From UMGS2069 sp900557585 (GTDB taxonomy: Bacteria; Bacillota; Clostridia; Christensenellales; UBA1242): a stretch of 64,000 nt of DNA. Below the pieces are notes generated by a model that did not search any database, was not told the origin of the DNA, and saw only the letters and a list, made by a program, of their open reading frames with translations. Shown here in pieces: positions 33,571 to 41,095 of this stretch. Both the position numbers and the translations under genes were made by a program. Positions within the stretch are counted from its first letter, which is position 1; every line of letters starts with the position of its first letter. Where the stretch lies: contig CABSCS010000006.1 of NCBI GenBank assembly GCA_902476355.1, forward strand, positions 21,960-85,959, in the 5' to 3' direction.

Positions 33571-33609
33571 AAAAGAGCCTGTTTTAATGTGAAAAAATGG
33601 CTCTTTTTT
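33571..33609 (+). terminator. Terminator of lipoprotein gene
   Basis: AAAAGAGCC / GGCTCTTTT with a 19-nt loop, then T2-T3. Confidence 0.75.
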
Positions 33610-33631
33610 TAACCAAATTTCAAAATCGGTA

Positions 33632-33660
33632 TTGACATTGAGCCCAAGGTAATATATAAT
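33632..33660 (+). promoter_or_regulatory. Fully consensus promoter of GLUG-repeat protein
   Basis: TTGACA (33632-33637), exactly 17 bp, TATAAT (33655-33660). The best match to consensus in the window; strong expression is expected. Confidence 0.92.
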
Positions 33661-33702
33661 TTAGGTATATTGAGTGCACAAGATGTGCATGGGGAGGATA
33701 AT

Positions 33703-36423
33703 ATGTCTAAAAAAGGTTTCTTAGCATCTCTTATCATTGCAATTGTTGCTACCTTGTCTTTGAGCATTTACACCATTGTAAGTGTTGTAAATCCAGGATC
33801 AAGCAAGCCATCAGACACAACTGTTTCTCTTGCTTTCCGTTCAGGCGAAACTGTTGAGCAATTGAAGGGATACACCGAAAATAAAGATTTGACTTTCGTT
33901 CTTGAAGAAGGTCAAGAAAATCCACTTGAATATAATGAAGAAGTTGGCGCATATGTTGCAAAAGACGTGAACGGACAAGTTTCTGCTGTTGTAACAAATA
34001 AAAATGCAAAAACAACCTATAACATTGCTGTTTATCATCACAATGCAAAAGGCCTTAATGCCGATGAACCTTTCATCATTGCTACAAAAGCACACATGAA
34101 AGAATTTGCAGACGTTGTGAATGAAACAGGCGCAAACAAAGTTAACCTTAAATATGTTTCACTTGTTGCCGATGTTGACCTTGCTGGCGAATCTTGGAAG
34201 CCACTTGGAAACATTGCTAACACTGTTACAGAAATGACTTTTGAGGGTAACGATCATGTAATCAAAAACATGACTCAAAAAATCACATCTGCAAACTATA
34301 AAGAGTTCATGGGAATTCAACTTCAATCTTCACAAAAGGTTGCTGCAATCGACCTTGGTTTCTTTGGAAGAATGAAAACAAATTGCCGAATTCAAAATGT
34401 TAAATTTGAAGGTGCTGAAATTTCTGTTTCTGCCGAAGTTTATGAAATCATTTCAAAGGCTGTTGAAGAAGGAGCAGAATATAATCGTTTCAGCGGTCTT
34501 TCAATTGGAACTGTTGTTGGATATGCAACAAGAACTGCAATTGACAATGTTTCAGTAAAAACAAAAATTAATGGTTTCTCATATGGAAACGGCACTGCAA
34601 ATGGTGTTGGTGGCGTTGCTGGTCTTATGCAACTTTCACAAATCACAAACGCAAAAGTTGACATGGCTTTCACTGAAAGCGTTACACATTTGATTTCAGA
34701 AAACGAAACAGTTTATGGTTCAAATGTTGGTGGTGTTGTTGGATATGCAAACGTATTTAACAGAAACAATTTCGAGGCTGTTGAATATCTTGCAAAGAAA
34801 AACCTTATTGAAAACTGCGAAGTTAAAATGAACGTTTCAACAATTTATAACAACGTTTCATATGTTGCTGGTCTTGTTGCAATTGCAAAGAACACAGCAA
34901 TCAAAAATTCTAATGTTACTTCTTTGAAAGTTGTTGACCCAACTGCTTTTGTTGATATCAACTTTAACCTTTCATATGTAACAAACGTTGCTGGTGCTGT
35001 TGGACAACTCTTTAACGCAGAACTTGAAAACTGCACATCAAACAGACAAGCATATGCTTCTGAAATTTTGAACGTTACAGTAAACGGACTTGACGCAAAC
35101 ATGCCTGGTGGTCAAATTTCTGGTTTGATTGCTCTTGCAGGAAATGCTACAAGAAAATATAGCGACACAACAATCAACATTAAAGATTGCGCAGTTGCAG
35201 GAAGCATGACAGGCTTTATCGGTTCTGGTTTTGCTGGAACTTTGAATCAAGAAGTTGAAGTTTCATATTCAGACGAATTTGCAGGAAACGCAGTGAACGT
35301 TACTGTTGATGCATATTCAGCAAGTGCATTTGCATATGAACTTTTCGGAAATGTTTCAGGAAACGCTGGAAAGAGTGTTAAAGTTGTTGCAAACCTTATC
35401 GGAAGAGGAATCTTCTTTAACCCTGAAACTGTAAAATATAATGTTCTTTATGATAACACATTCTGCGCTGGATTTGGATATGTTGGATCAGTAGATTCAA
35501 CTGCAACTCCAAAAATTGAAAATCTTGTGTTTGAACTTTCAGCACAAAAGATTTTGAGTTTTGCTGGTGTTGCACACAATGCATATGGCGCACAAATTTC
35601 AAACTGCGATGTTACTGCAAAAGTTGTTTCAAACAACTATTATAGAACAGGTGCAGAAGAAAGAAACTTCTCAACAACCTATATGGTTGCTGGCGTTGTA
35701 AACAATGCATTTGACGGAACAAAAATTGACACTGTTGCTGTTAACCTTTCACTTAACAAAGATGTTGACAAAGCAAAAGCATATGGCGCAAACTATGTTG
35801 CTGGTGTTGTTGCAAGAATTCACGAAAACAATGTTCAAATCAGCAACTGCACAGTAAATGCAAACGCATATGTAAACGATGCATATCAAACTGCTGCTTT
35901 CAAAAAAGATGAAACAACAACTGTAAGTTATGGAAAAGTTTTCCTTGCTGGTGGTCTTGTTGGTTCAATCCAAAAACGTGGAACAGAAGAAATTGACGCA
36001 TTTGATTTGGTTGACACTTCAAATGTTAAATTCACAAACAACACAATCAACTTTAACATTGTTGCAGACTTCAAAGTTGAAGACAGAAAAGCAATGGGAA
36101 CACAAGGATACAGAGTTCGTGCAATTGGTGCTGTTGTTGGTAACATCAACTCTAACATTGCAACCGATGCTGTTTTGGATCTTTCAACCTGCACAGTAAG
36201 CGAATATAAAGTTAAAGCAGACAAAGTAACATTCTCATATGGTTATGGAAGCGCTGGAGCATTCAAAACTCTCAGCACTCTTGGACTTGAAGTTTTGACA
36301 AACGAAATCGGAAACAATATCATCTATTCATATGGAATGAGTTATAACCACAACATGGGAGTTCCTTCATATGTGAAGAACCCAGACTTGGCAAACGCTT
36401 CATATGAAGCACTTGATGCATAG
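33703..36423 (+). CDS. Large GLUG-type repeat surface protein
   Basis: 906 residues. One N-terminal membrane segment (FLASLIIAIVATLSLSIYTI) acts as signal or anchor. Much of the body repeats a motif of ~40-60 residues of the type VGGVVGYA...IENCEVKM / VAGVVARI...ISNCTVNA (about ten copies from residue ~265 on), the GLUG-like pattern of parallel beta-helix surface proteins and adhesins. An early domain (ADEPFIIATKAHMKEFADVV near 120, ADVDLAGESWKPLG near 160) is the usual lead-in to such repeats. No LPxTG motif, C-terminal anchor or enzyme motif. GGGGAGG is 6 nt before ATG 33703. Monocistronic between a consensus promoter and a terminator. Confidence 0.85.
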   Translation: MSKKGFLASLIIAIVATLSLSIYTIVSVVNPGSSKPSDTTVSLAFRSGETVEQLKGYTENKDLTFVLEEGQENPLEYNEEVGAYVAKDVNGQVSAVVTNKNAKTTYNIAVYHHNAKGLNADEPFIIATKAHMKEFADVVNETGANKVNLKYVSLVADVDLAGESWKPLGNIANTVTEMTFEGNDHVIKNMTQKITSANYKEFMGIQLQSSQKVAAIDLGFFGRMKTNCRIQNVKFEGAEISVSAEVYEIISKAVEEGAEYNRFSGLSIGTVVGYATRTAIDNVSVKTKINGFSYGNGTANGVGGVAGLMQLSQITNAKVDMAFTESVTHLISENETVYGSNVGGVVGYANVFNRNNFEAVEYLAKKNLIENCEVKMNVSTIYNNVSYVAGLVAIAKNTAIKNSNVTSLKVVDPTAFVDINFNLSYVTNVAGAVGQLFNAELENCTSNRQAYASEILNVTVNGLDANMPGGQISGLIALAGNATRKYSDTTINIKDCAVAGSMTGFIGSGFAGTLNQEVEVSYSDEFAGNAVNVTVDAYSASAFAYELFGNVSGNAGKSVKVVANLIGRGIFFNPETVKYNVLYDNTFCAGFGYVGSVDSTATPKIENLVFELSAQKILSFAGVAHNAYGAQISNCDVTAKVVSNNYYRTGAEERNFSTTYMVAGVVNNAFDGTKIDTVAVNLSLNKDVDKAKAYGANYVAGVVARIHENNVQISNCTVNANAYVNDAYQTAAFKKDETTTVSYGKVFLAGGLVGSIQKRGTEEIDAFDLVDTSNVKFTNNTINFNIVADFKVEDRKAMGTQGYRVRAIGAVVGNINSNIATDAVLDLSTCTVSEYKVKADKVTFSYGYGSAGAFKTLSTLGLEVLTNEIGNNIIYSYGMSYNHNMGVPSYVKNPDLANASYEALDA

Positions 36424-36431
36424 TAAACAAT

Positions 36432-36461
36432 AAAAAAGGCGGAGAAATCTCCGTCTTTTTT
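36432..36461 (+). terminator. Terminator of GLUG-repeat gene
   Basis: GGCGGAGA / TCTCCGTC stem with A6 before and T6 after. Confidence 0.85.
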
Positions 36462-36546
36462 CATGCAAATTTTTTGAAAGGCTTTTTTGATGTTTTTTTC
36501 AAATTTAATAATATGTGAACAATACATAAAAAAAGTTTCATTCCGT

Positions 36547-36575
36547 TTGACAATATTTTTTTTATGCAATAAAAT
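36547..36575 (+). promoter_or_regulatory. Promoter of the 36.6-39.3 kb operon
   Basis: TTGACA (36547-36552), 17 bp, TAAAAT (36570-36575). Confidence 0.8.
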
Positions 36576-36620
36576 AGAATAGTAAAATTATAGAAGAAAC
36601 AAACTAGAAAAAGGAGAAAT

Positions 36621-37895
36621 ATGAACAGTAAACTTAAAAAAGCAATCATTGCTGTTGTTGTGTTCCTTATTGTCGCAATCGGTGGACTTGTGGCTTTTTC
36701 TCTTGTTTCTAGAATTTCAACAACAACTGTTTATGATCTTCGTTTGGTTGAATATGAAACCGATGCCGAAATTTTCGAAAAAGAAGTGTTCTTGACTGCC
36801 GAAAAAAACAACAAGTTCGATTTGGGACTCAGTGTTTCGGCTTCTGCAATGATGACCTTTGCAGTTTCAAGTTCAGACAACACAATTGCTTCTGTTTCGG
36901 TTGATGGCGACCACTATGTTGTTTCATATTATAAAGTTGGCAAGGTTACAATTTCTGCCTATGCACCAGACAATATTTCGGTTCATGACAGTTTTGTTTT
37001 AACCGTTCGTGAAAACTATCCAATCAACTTTGAAATTACAGACGAAAAAAGAATTTCAGCAGATGAAGTTCCAATTTATGCTGATAACAAGAACTATACT
37101 TTCGATTTCTTGGCAACATCAGTAAACCTTAATCTTCCAGTAAATAATGACACATTTTCTATTCTTGATGACTATAACAAAGAGGTTTTCGAATCTATTT
37201 CTGTTGACTCTGCTTCTTCACAACTTGTGATCAAGGCAAAACAAAATGTTGAATCTACAACCGAATATATCACTGTTGTTTGCAAAACAACTGACACCGA
37301 AAGTGGACAAATGACAATTGGAAACTTTTTGGTGAAAATCAATGTTCATGGAAACTATATTGAAAACATGCAACTTGTTCTTTCAACAAGACCAAACTTT
37401 GATTCTTCAATTTATGTTTATGGTAACGGAAAGTTGAAAAACGGAGAGGTTAGAGTTGATCCAAGCGACCTTGTGTTCTGTGCAAACGTAAATATTGTCT
37501 ATGCAAAAGTTAGAGTTGTTTATACAAACGGCGAGTTCTTTGATGTTACAAACGAAGTGAACGCAAGTGGAAATGACAAAGACACTGCAAAACTTCCTCC
37601 TAGTTGGAGTTACTATCAAATTAAAATCAACAGTCCAGCAACAATTGATTTTTCATATTCTGTTTACGGACAAGAAACAATGAAGCATTCGTTCACTTTC
37701 TTTTACTATAATATGTCAAGCGTAACCTATACAAATTTCATTGAAGACAAACTTTATAAAAAGGTTACAAAAGAAGATGGCTTAGTTGTGTTTGAATATA
37801 TCCATTGGGACGAACGTTATAAACGCGACGATGCCATCACTAAAAATGGCGAAATTATAGGTTTCAAAAACGGGAACCCAAGATGTGGAGAATAG
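36621..37895 (+). CDS. Membrane-anchored Ig-like extracellular protein
   Basis: 424 residues. N-terminal helix (residues ~8-30) anchors an all-beta outer region. MTFAVSSSDNTIASVSVDGDHYVVSYYKVGKVTISAYA (near 78-116) is a clear BIG2-type Ig-like repeat; two further beta-rich stretches follow, the last with many aromatic residues. No catalytic motif. AAGGAG is 5 nt before the ATG. The Smr-domain gene starts 1 nt after the stop, so it begins a three-gene operon with the Smr protein and the SipW-like pseudo-enzyme. Confidence 0.8.
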   Translation: MNSKLKKAIIAVVVFLIVAIGGLVAFSLVSRISTTTVYDLRLVEYETDAEIFEKEVFLTAEKNNKFDLGLSVSASAMMTFAVSSSDNTIASVSVDGDHYVVSYYKVGKVTISAYAPDNISVHDSFVLTVRENYPINFEITDEKRISADEVPIYADNKNYTFDFLATSVNLNLPVNNDTFSILDDYNKEVFESISVDSASSQLVIKAKQNVESTTEYITVVCKTTDTESGQMTIGNFLVKINVHGNYIENMQLVLSTRPNFDSSIYVYGNGKLKNGEVRVDPSDLVFCANVNIVYAKVRVVYTNGEFFDVTNEVNASGNDKDTAKLPPSWSYYQIKINSPATIDFSYSVYGQETMKHSFTFFYYNMSSVTYTNFIEDKLYKKVTKEDGLVVFEYIHWDERYKRDDAITKNGEIIGFKNGNPRCGE

Positions 37896-37896
37896 C

Positions 37897-38175
37897 ATGT
37901 TCGACGACGGATTTTTGGAACTTGAATTTGGAAAACTTTATACTCTTGACCTTCATGGCAAAACACTTGACGAGGCAAGGGCAGAACTGATTTACACTTT
38001 AAACTCCCTTGATACTTGCTATAAGGGAGTTTTAGTTATTCATGGATATCACAGCGGAACAGTGCTCAAAAACTTTGTTCGTGACAAGTTCGAGCATAAA
38101 AATATCTATAAAAAAGTAAAAGTCGATGCAAGCAGAACAGTCATTTTGATTGATTGGAGTGCAAATGAAAAATAA
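37897..38175 (+). CDS. Small Smr-domain protein
   Basis: 92-residue stand-alone Smr domain: YTLDLHGKTLDEARAEL near residue 14 (the DLHG motif), and VLVIHGYHSGTVLKNFV near 46 (the HGxGxG-like motif). Smr domains are linked to nucleic-acid nicking, including mRNA cleavage at collided ribosomes (SmrB, Cue2) and MutS2 action; a free-standing domain of this size is common in Firmicutes. GTGGAG lies 6 nt before ATG 37897. It is cytosolic and sits oddly between two membrane-protein genes, overlapping the next by 11 nt. Confidence 0.8.
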   Translation: MFDDGFLELEFGKLYTLDLHGKTLDEARAELIYTLNSLDTCYKGVLVIHGYHSGTVLKNFVRDKFEHKNIYKKVKVDASRTVILIDWSANEK

Positions 38176-39331
38176 CAACGAAAAAGAACAATTGTCTTTG
38201 CTTGACAGCCCCGTGGCTGAAACGCAACAAAAAGACAAACCATATTTGATTGTCATCAGAACTTTCATTATTCTGATGCTTTTTGTGGTTATGTTTTGCT
38301 CTTTTTTGCTTTCTTTCTCGGGGCAAGCAACAATTGGCTCGGGCGAAAAGAAATATCTTGGAATTTTCAGTGCAAAAAACTTTTATAACACTTCAAATTG
38401 TTCACTTATTGTTGCAAAAGAAGTTAAAAGCGTTTCAGACATTTCTCTTGGAGAAGAGGTTCTCTATTCAAGTGCAAGCGAAACTGGAACCGCCCTTTTC
38501 TGTTCAACCGACGGAATCATTGTTGAACTTGAACGTGAAAATGGCGAGACATTTTTGATAAATAAAAACTATGTTGTTGGTGTTGTAACAAAAAAAGAAC
38601 CGGGAGTTGGCTTCTTTCTTGCATTTTTGCAAACCAGCGTTGGTGGAATTGTTGCAATGGTTTTGCTTCTTGCATATGCAGCATATTTGTCTTTCTCGCG
38701 CATAAACTATGAAAACACAAAACAAGGCAAAGAACTTTTTACACTTTATCAAAAAGAAAAACAGGAAAACGCAAAAAGAAAAGCAATTTTCAAACTTATG
38801 CAAAGTGTTCAAGGTGTTGATGAGAAAATTGCAGAAATGCTTTCGGGCTCGATTGATGAAAACAAAAAAACATTTTATGAGTTTGAAAGTGATAAATTTG
38901 ACAATTTGACCAACAAATATGAATATGTTCTTTATCGTCTTCACGAGGTTTTGGTTGTGAAAGAAAAACTTTCAAAACAAGAAAGAAAGTGTGTTTCGTC
39001 GCTTTTGCAATTGTTACCAGTTGTTGACCATGTGAACCAAAACATTGAATATATGATGGTTGACCTTTTGCTTAAAGGTTCGCTTGTTGGTTTTAAAGAA
39101 AAGGCGTTTGAAAGTGGAATCAGCGTTCTTCTTTCAAAAGAACTTGACGATCAAGATTTGCTGAACATTGGTTCAATTTTATATATCACTGCGTTGAAAA
39201 ATTCTTGGGCGGATAAAAATGTTATCACTGATATTTTGCTTGAATATAGCAAAAAATCCGAAGAAATGGGAAAGGGAACCCAAAGTCTTGCGAAAAATAT
39301 ATCACTCAGTATTGCAAAATGCATAAAATAA
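38165..39331 (+). CDS. SipW-like pseudo-signal-peptidase with cytosolic helical domain
   Basis: 388 residues. Membrane helix at ~28-50, an outer beta domain, second helix at ~158-180, then ~200 cytosolic helical residues. The outer domain aligns by eye with the active SipW at 39758: NCSLIVAKEVKSVSDISLGEEVLY against DCIVIKKVSSAKELKVGDDISF, then GETF(L) and the GFFLAFLQTSVGGIVAM end. The catalytic SESM Ser and VTHR His are replaced, so it should be inactive. The role of the cytosolic part is unknown. ATG 38165 has GGAG 5 nt upstream, inside the end of the Smr gene. A terminator is not obvious; the next gene has an extended -10 promoter. Confidence 0.7.
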   Translation: MKNNNEKEQLSLLDSPVAETQQKDKPYLIVIRTFIILMLFVVMFCSFLLSFSGQATIGSGEKKYLGIFSAKNFYNTSNCSLIVAKEVKSVSDISLGEEVLYSSASETGTALFCSTDGIIVELERENGETFLINKNYVVGVVTKKEPGVGFFLAFLQTSVGGIVAMVLLLAYAAYLSFSRINYENTKQGKELFTLYQKEKQENAKRKAIFKLMQSVQGVDEKIAEMLSGSIDENKKTFYEFESDKFDNLTNKYEYVLYRLHEVLVVKEKLSKQERKCVSSLLQLLPVVDHVNQNIEYMMVDLLLKGSLVGFKEKAFESGISVLLSKELDDQDLLNIGSILYITALKNSWADKNVITDILLEYSKKSEEMGKGTQSLAKNISLSIAKCIK

Positions 39332-39372
39332 TCAACTTTTTTTGCAAAAGGTCTAGTATTATTTTGAAAATA

Positions 39373-39381
39373 TGATATAAT
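39373..39381 (+). promoter_or_regulatory. Extended -10 promoter of small membrane protein
   Basis: TGATATAAT (TGnTATAAT); no good -35 box is visible. Confidence 0.5.
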
Positions 39382-39410
39382 ATATATAGTTTTTGAAGGA
39401 GACAATAAAA

Positions 39411-39611
39411 ATGGATATGTCAAAAAAATCTTTAATTTTGGGTTTGGTTGCAACTTTGGTTTGCATTGCAGTAAGCATTGTTTGCCTTGTTGTCATGAAA
39501 TGTGATTGGGTTTCAATTGTCCTTTCAGCAGTTGTAATTGGTCTTGCAGTTTACATTTGTGTTTTCTGCTGGATGGTTGCAAAGAAAAGCAAAGAACAAA
39601 AGAACAACTAA
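39411..39611 (+). CDS. Two-helix small membrane protein, unknown
   Basis: 66 residues with two membrane helices (about 6-26 and 31-53) and a short Lys-rich cytosolic end. No family recognised. AAGGAG is 9 nt before ATG 39411; an earlier in-frame start at 39393 lies before the ribosome site. Promoter and terminator frame it as a single gene. Confidence 0.75.
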   Translation: MDMSKKSLILGLVATLVCIAVSIVCLVVMKCDWVSIVLSAVVIGLAVYICVFCWMVAKKSKEQKNN

Positions 39612-39641
39612 CAAATCCATTTTTGCCAAAACTTTGGCGTT

Positions 39642-39671
39642 GCAACTCGCGTTTCGTGAGTTGCTTTTTTT
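39642..39671 (+). terminator. Terminator of small membrane protein gene
   Basis: GCAACTCGCG-TTT-CGTGAGTTGC then T7; among the strongest hairpins in the window. Confidence 0.9.
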
Positions 39672-39710
39672 ATGCAATTTTATGAATATATTTTTCGGGT
39701 TTGAAAACAA

Positions 39711-39740
39711 TTGACAGAGAGCGGGAGATAAGTTTATAAT
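39711..39740 (+). promoter_or_regulatory. Promoter of sipW
   Basis: TTGACA (39711-39716), 18 bp, TATAAT (39735-39740). Confidence 0.85.
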
Positions 39741-39757
39741 CTTTTTAGAGGAGAAAA

Positions 39758-40420
39758 ATGGCAGAAGAAGAGAAAGAGCAAGTCGAAGGAATTAAAGAAA
39801 AGCCTATTGCTGAATTGAAACAAAGCCAAATTTACAGGCTTGATGAACTTGACTCATATAAAAAACTTCGTCGCAAACGCAAACAAAAAGCAATCATGCG
39901 AATGATTGTTTGTGCGCTTGTGATTTTCCTTATGCCGTTTTTCATTTTGTCGCTTGTTGTCATTACAAACCCTCGCGAAGGGCACAACTTTTTTGGCTAT
40001 ACAGTTTATGTCGTGACATCTGAAAGCATGAAGGGCGTGTTTGATAAAAATGACTGCATTGTCATTAAAAAGGTGTCTTCTGCAAAAGAACTTAAAGTTG
40101 GCGACGACATTTCGTTTATTCGTGCGTCGGATGGGCAAATTGTAACTCACAGAATCATTGCAACCGACACAAATGAATATGGTGAAACTGTCTATGTTAC
40201 AAAAGGTGTCCACAACACTGCTGCCGACCCAAACGCTGTGCTTTATTCTGATGTGATTGGAAAGCGTGTCGCAGTTATGAGTGCACTTGGACACGTTATA
40301 ATGTTTTTCCGAACACCGGCAGGAATTGTGGTTTTCCTTGCAATTTTGGTTGGATTGATTTTTGTTTTCACTGTGCTATATCGCAGGTCGAACGATATTC
40401 GCGCTGTTGGCGTTTCTTGA
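39758..40420 (+). CDS. sipW: ER-type signal peptidase I (SipW-like)
   Basis: 220-residue S26B peptidase. A basic cytosolic N-terminus, a membrane helix (about 48-68), the catalytic Ser in VTSESMKG near 90, VGDDISF near 118, and the His in IVTHRII near 131, where bacterial-type enzymes have Lys; a second helix lies near the C-terminus. SipW of Bacillus processes TasA and TapA of the biofilm matrix. Here the likely client is the exported protein encoded next, and the pseudo-enzyme relative lies two genes upstream. AGAGGAG is 5 nt before the ATG. Confidence 0.88.
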   Translation: MAEEEKEQVEGIKEKPIAELKQSQIYRLDELDSYKKLRRKRKQKAIMRMIVCALVIFLMPFFILSLVVITNPREGHNFFGYTVYVVTSESMKGVFDKNDCIVIKKVSSAKELKVGDDISFIRASDGQIVTHRIIATDTNEYGETVYVTKGVHNTAADPNAVLYSDVIGKRVAVMSALGHVIMFFRTPAGIVVFLAILVGLIFVFTVLYRRSNDIRAVGVS

Positions 40421-40426
40421 TGAATA

Positions 40427-40472
40427 AAATCTTCTTCTTTGGTAACAATTGCCTTTGAAGGAGATTTTTTTT
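40427..40472 (+). terminator. Terminator/attenuator hairpin overlapping the next ribosome site
   Basis: AAATCTTCTTC pairs with GAAGGAGATTT (one G-U) across a 19-nt loop, followed by T5 up to the ATG. The 3' arm contains the AAGGAG ribosome site of the next gene, so the hairpin would both end sipW transcripts and mask that site. Confidence 0.6.
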
Positions 40473-41066
40473 ATGAATAGAAATAACACTGCAATCACCA
40501 TTACAACCATTCTTTGCGCACTGTTTTTTATTGTTGTTGGTTCTTGCTTTTCTGCGTTTTTATATGCTGGGGAAATCGTGAAAGTTGAAAATCCAAAAAT
40601 TGTTGCAAGTCAGAGTATTTCGGTTTTTGATGAAAGCGGAAACAAAAGCATTGAAACGCTTGAACTTTCAAAAATGAAACTGGGGCTTAAACCTGCAACA
40701 GGAGAGGAAGATGCAACCTCGAAAATTCCTGCAACTGTTCATGACCACAAAGGGTCTGAGGGTGTCTTTGCAAAGTTTAAACTTCTTGCACCGGCGGGAG
40801 CAAAAATTTATGTTTCAAATATCAGATTTTCGGGCAAGGCAGATGAAAAAGTTGTTGAAAAGGAAAGGGAAAACATTAAAGTTGCAATTTCCGAAATTTC
40901 AGGAAGCACAACATCGATTGCAAAAGGCAAGGTTTTGCTTGGCGAAGTTCAGGCAAGTGAAGAAAAAACCAAATATACATTTCTCATTTGGCTTTCTTCG
41001 GCAATTTCAGAAAAGTTTAATTCGGAAACAATTTCATTTGATTTGATTTTTGAACCTCTGGCATAA
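40473..41066 (+). CDS. Exported protein downstream of sipW
   Basis: 197 residues. Hydrophobic N-terminus (ITTILCALFFIVVGSCFSAFLYAGE) looks like a signal peptide with an alanine-tyrosine-rich end, as seen in SipW substrates, followed by a beta-rich domain without enzyme motifs; the end FLIWLSSAISEKFNSETISFDLIFEP resembles the last strands of TasA/camelysin-type proteins. So a SipW-processed matrix-like protein is plausible but not proven; overall similarity to TasA is not evident. AAGGAG is 9 nt before ATG 40473. Confidence 0.7.
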   Translation: MNRNNTAITITTILCALFFIVVGSCFSAFLYAGEIVKVENPKIVASQSISVFDESGNKSIETLELSKMKLGLKPATGEEDATSKIPATVHDHKGSEGVFAKFKLLAPAGAKIYVSNIRFSGKADEKVVEKERENIKVAISEISGSTTSIAKGKVLLGEVQASEEKTKYTFLIWLSSAISEKFNSETISFDLIFEPLA

Positions 41067-41090
41067 TAAGCCCATAAAACAGCCATACTA
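41061..41090 (+). promoter_or_regulatory. sigmaG-like promoter of spoVB-like gene
   Basis: GCATA (41061-41065), 18 bp, CATACTA (41084-41090). This fits the Bacillus sigmaG pattern GmATR-N18-CATnmTA at every defined position. ATG 41096 follows 5 nt after CATACTA, so the mRNA would be leaderless. Confidence 0.65.
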
Positions 41091-41095
41091 GCACC

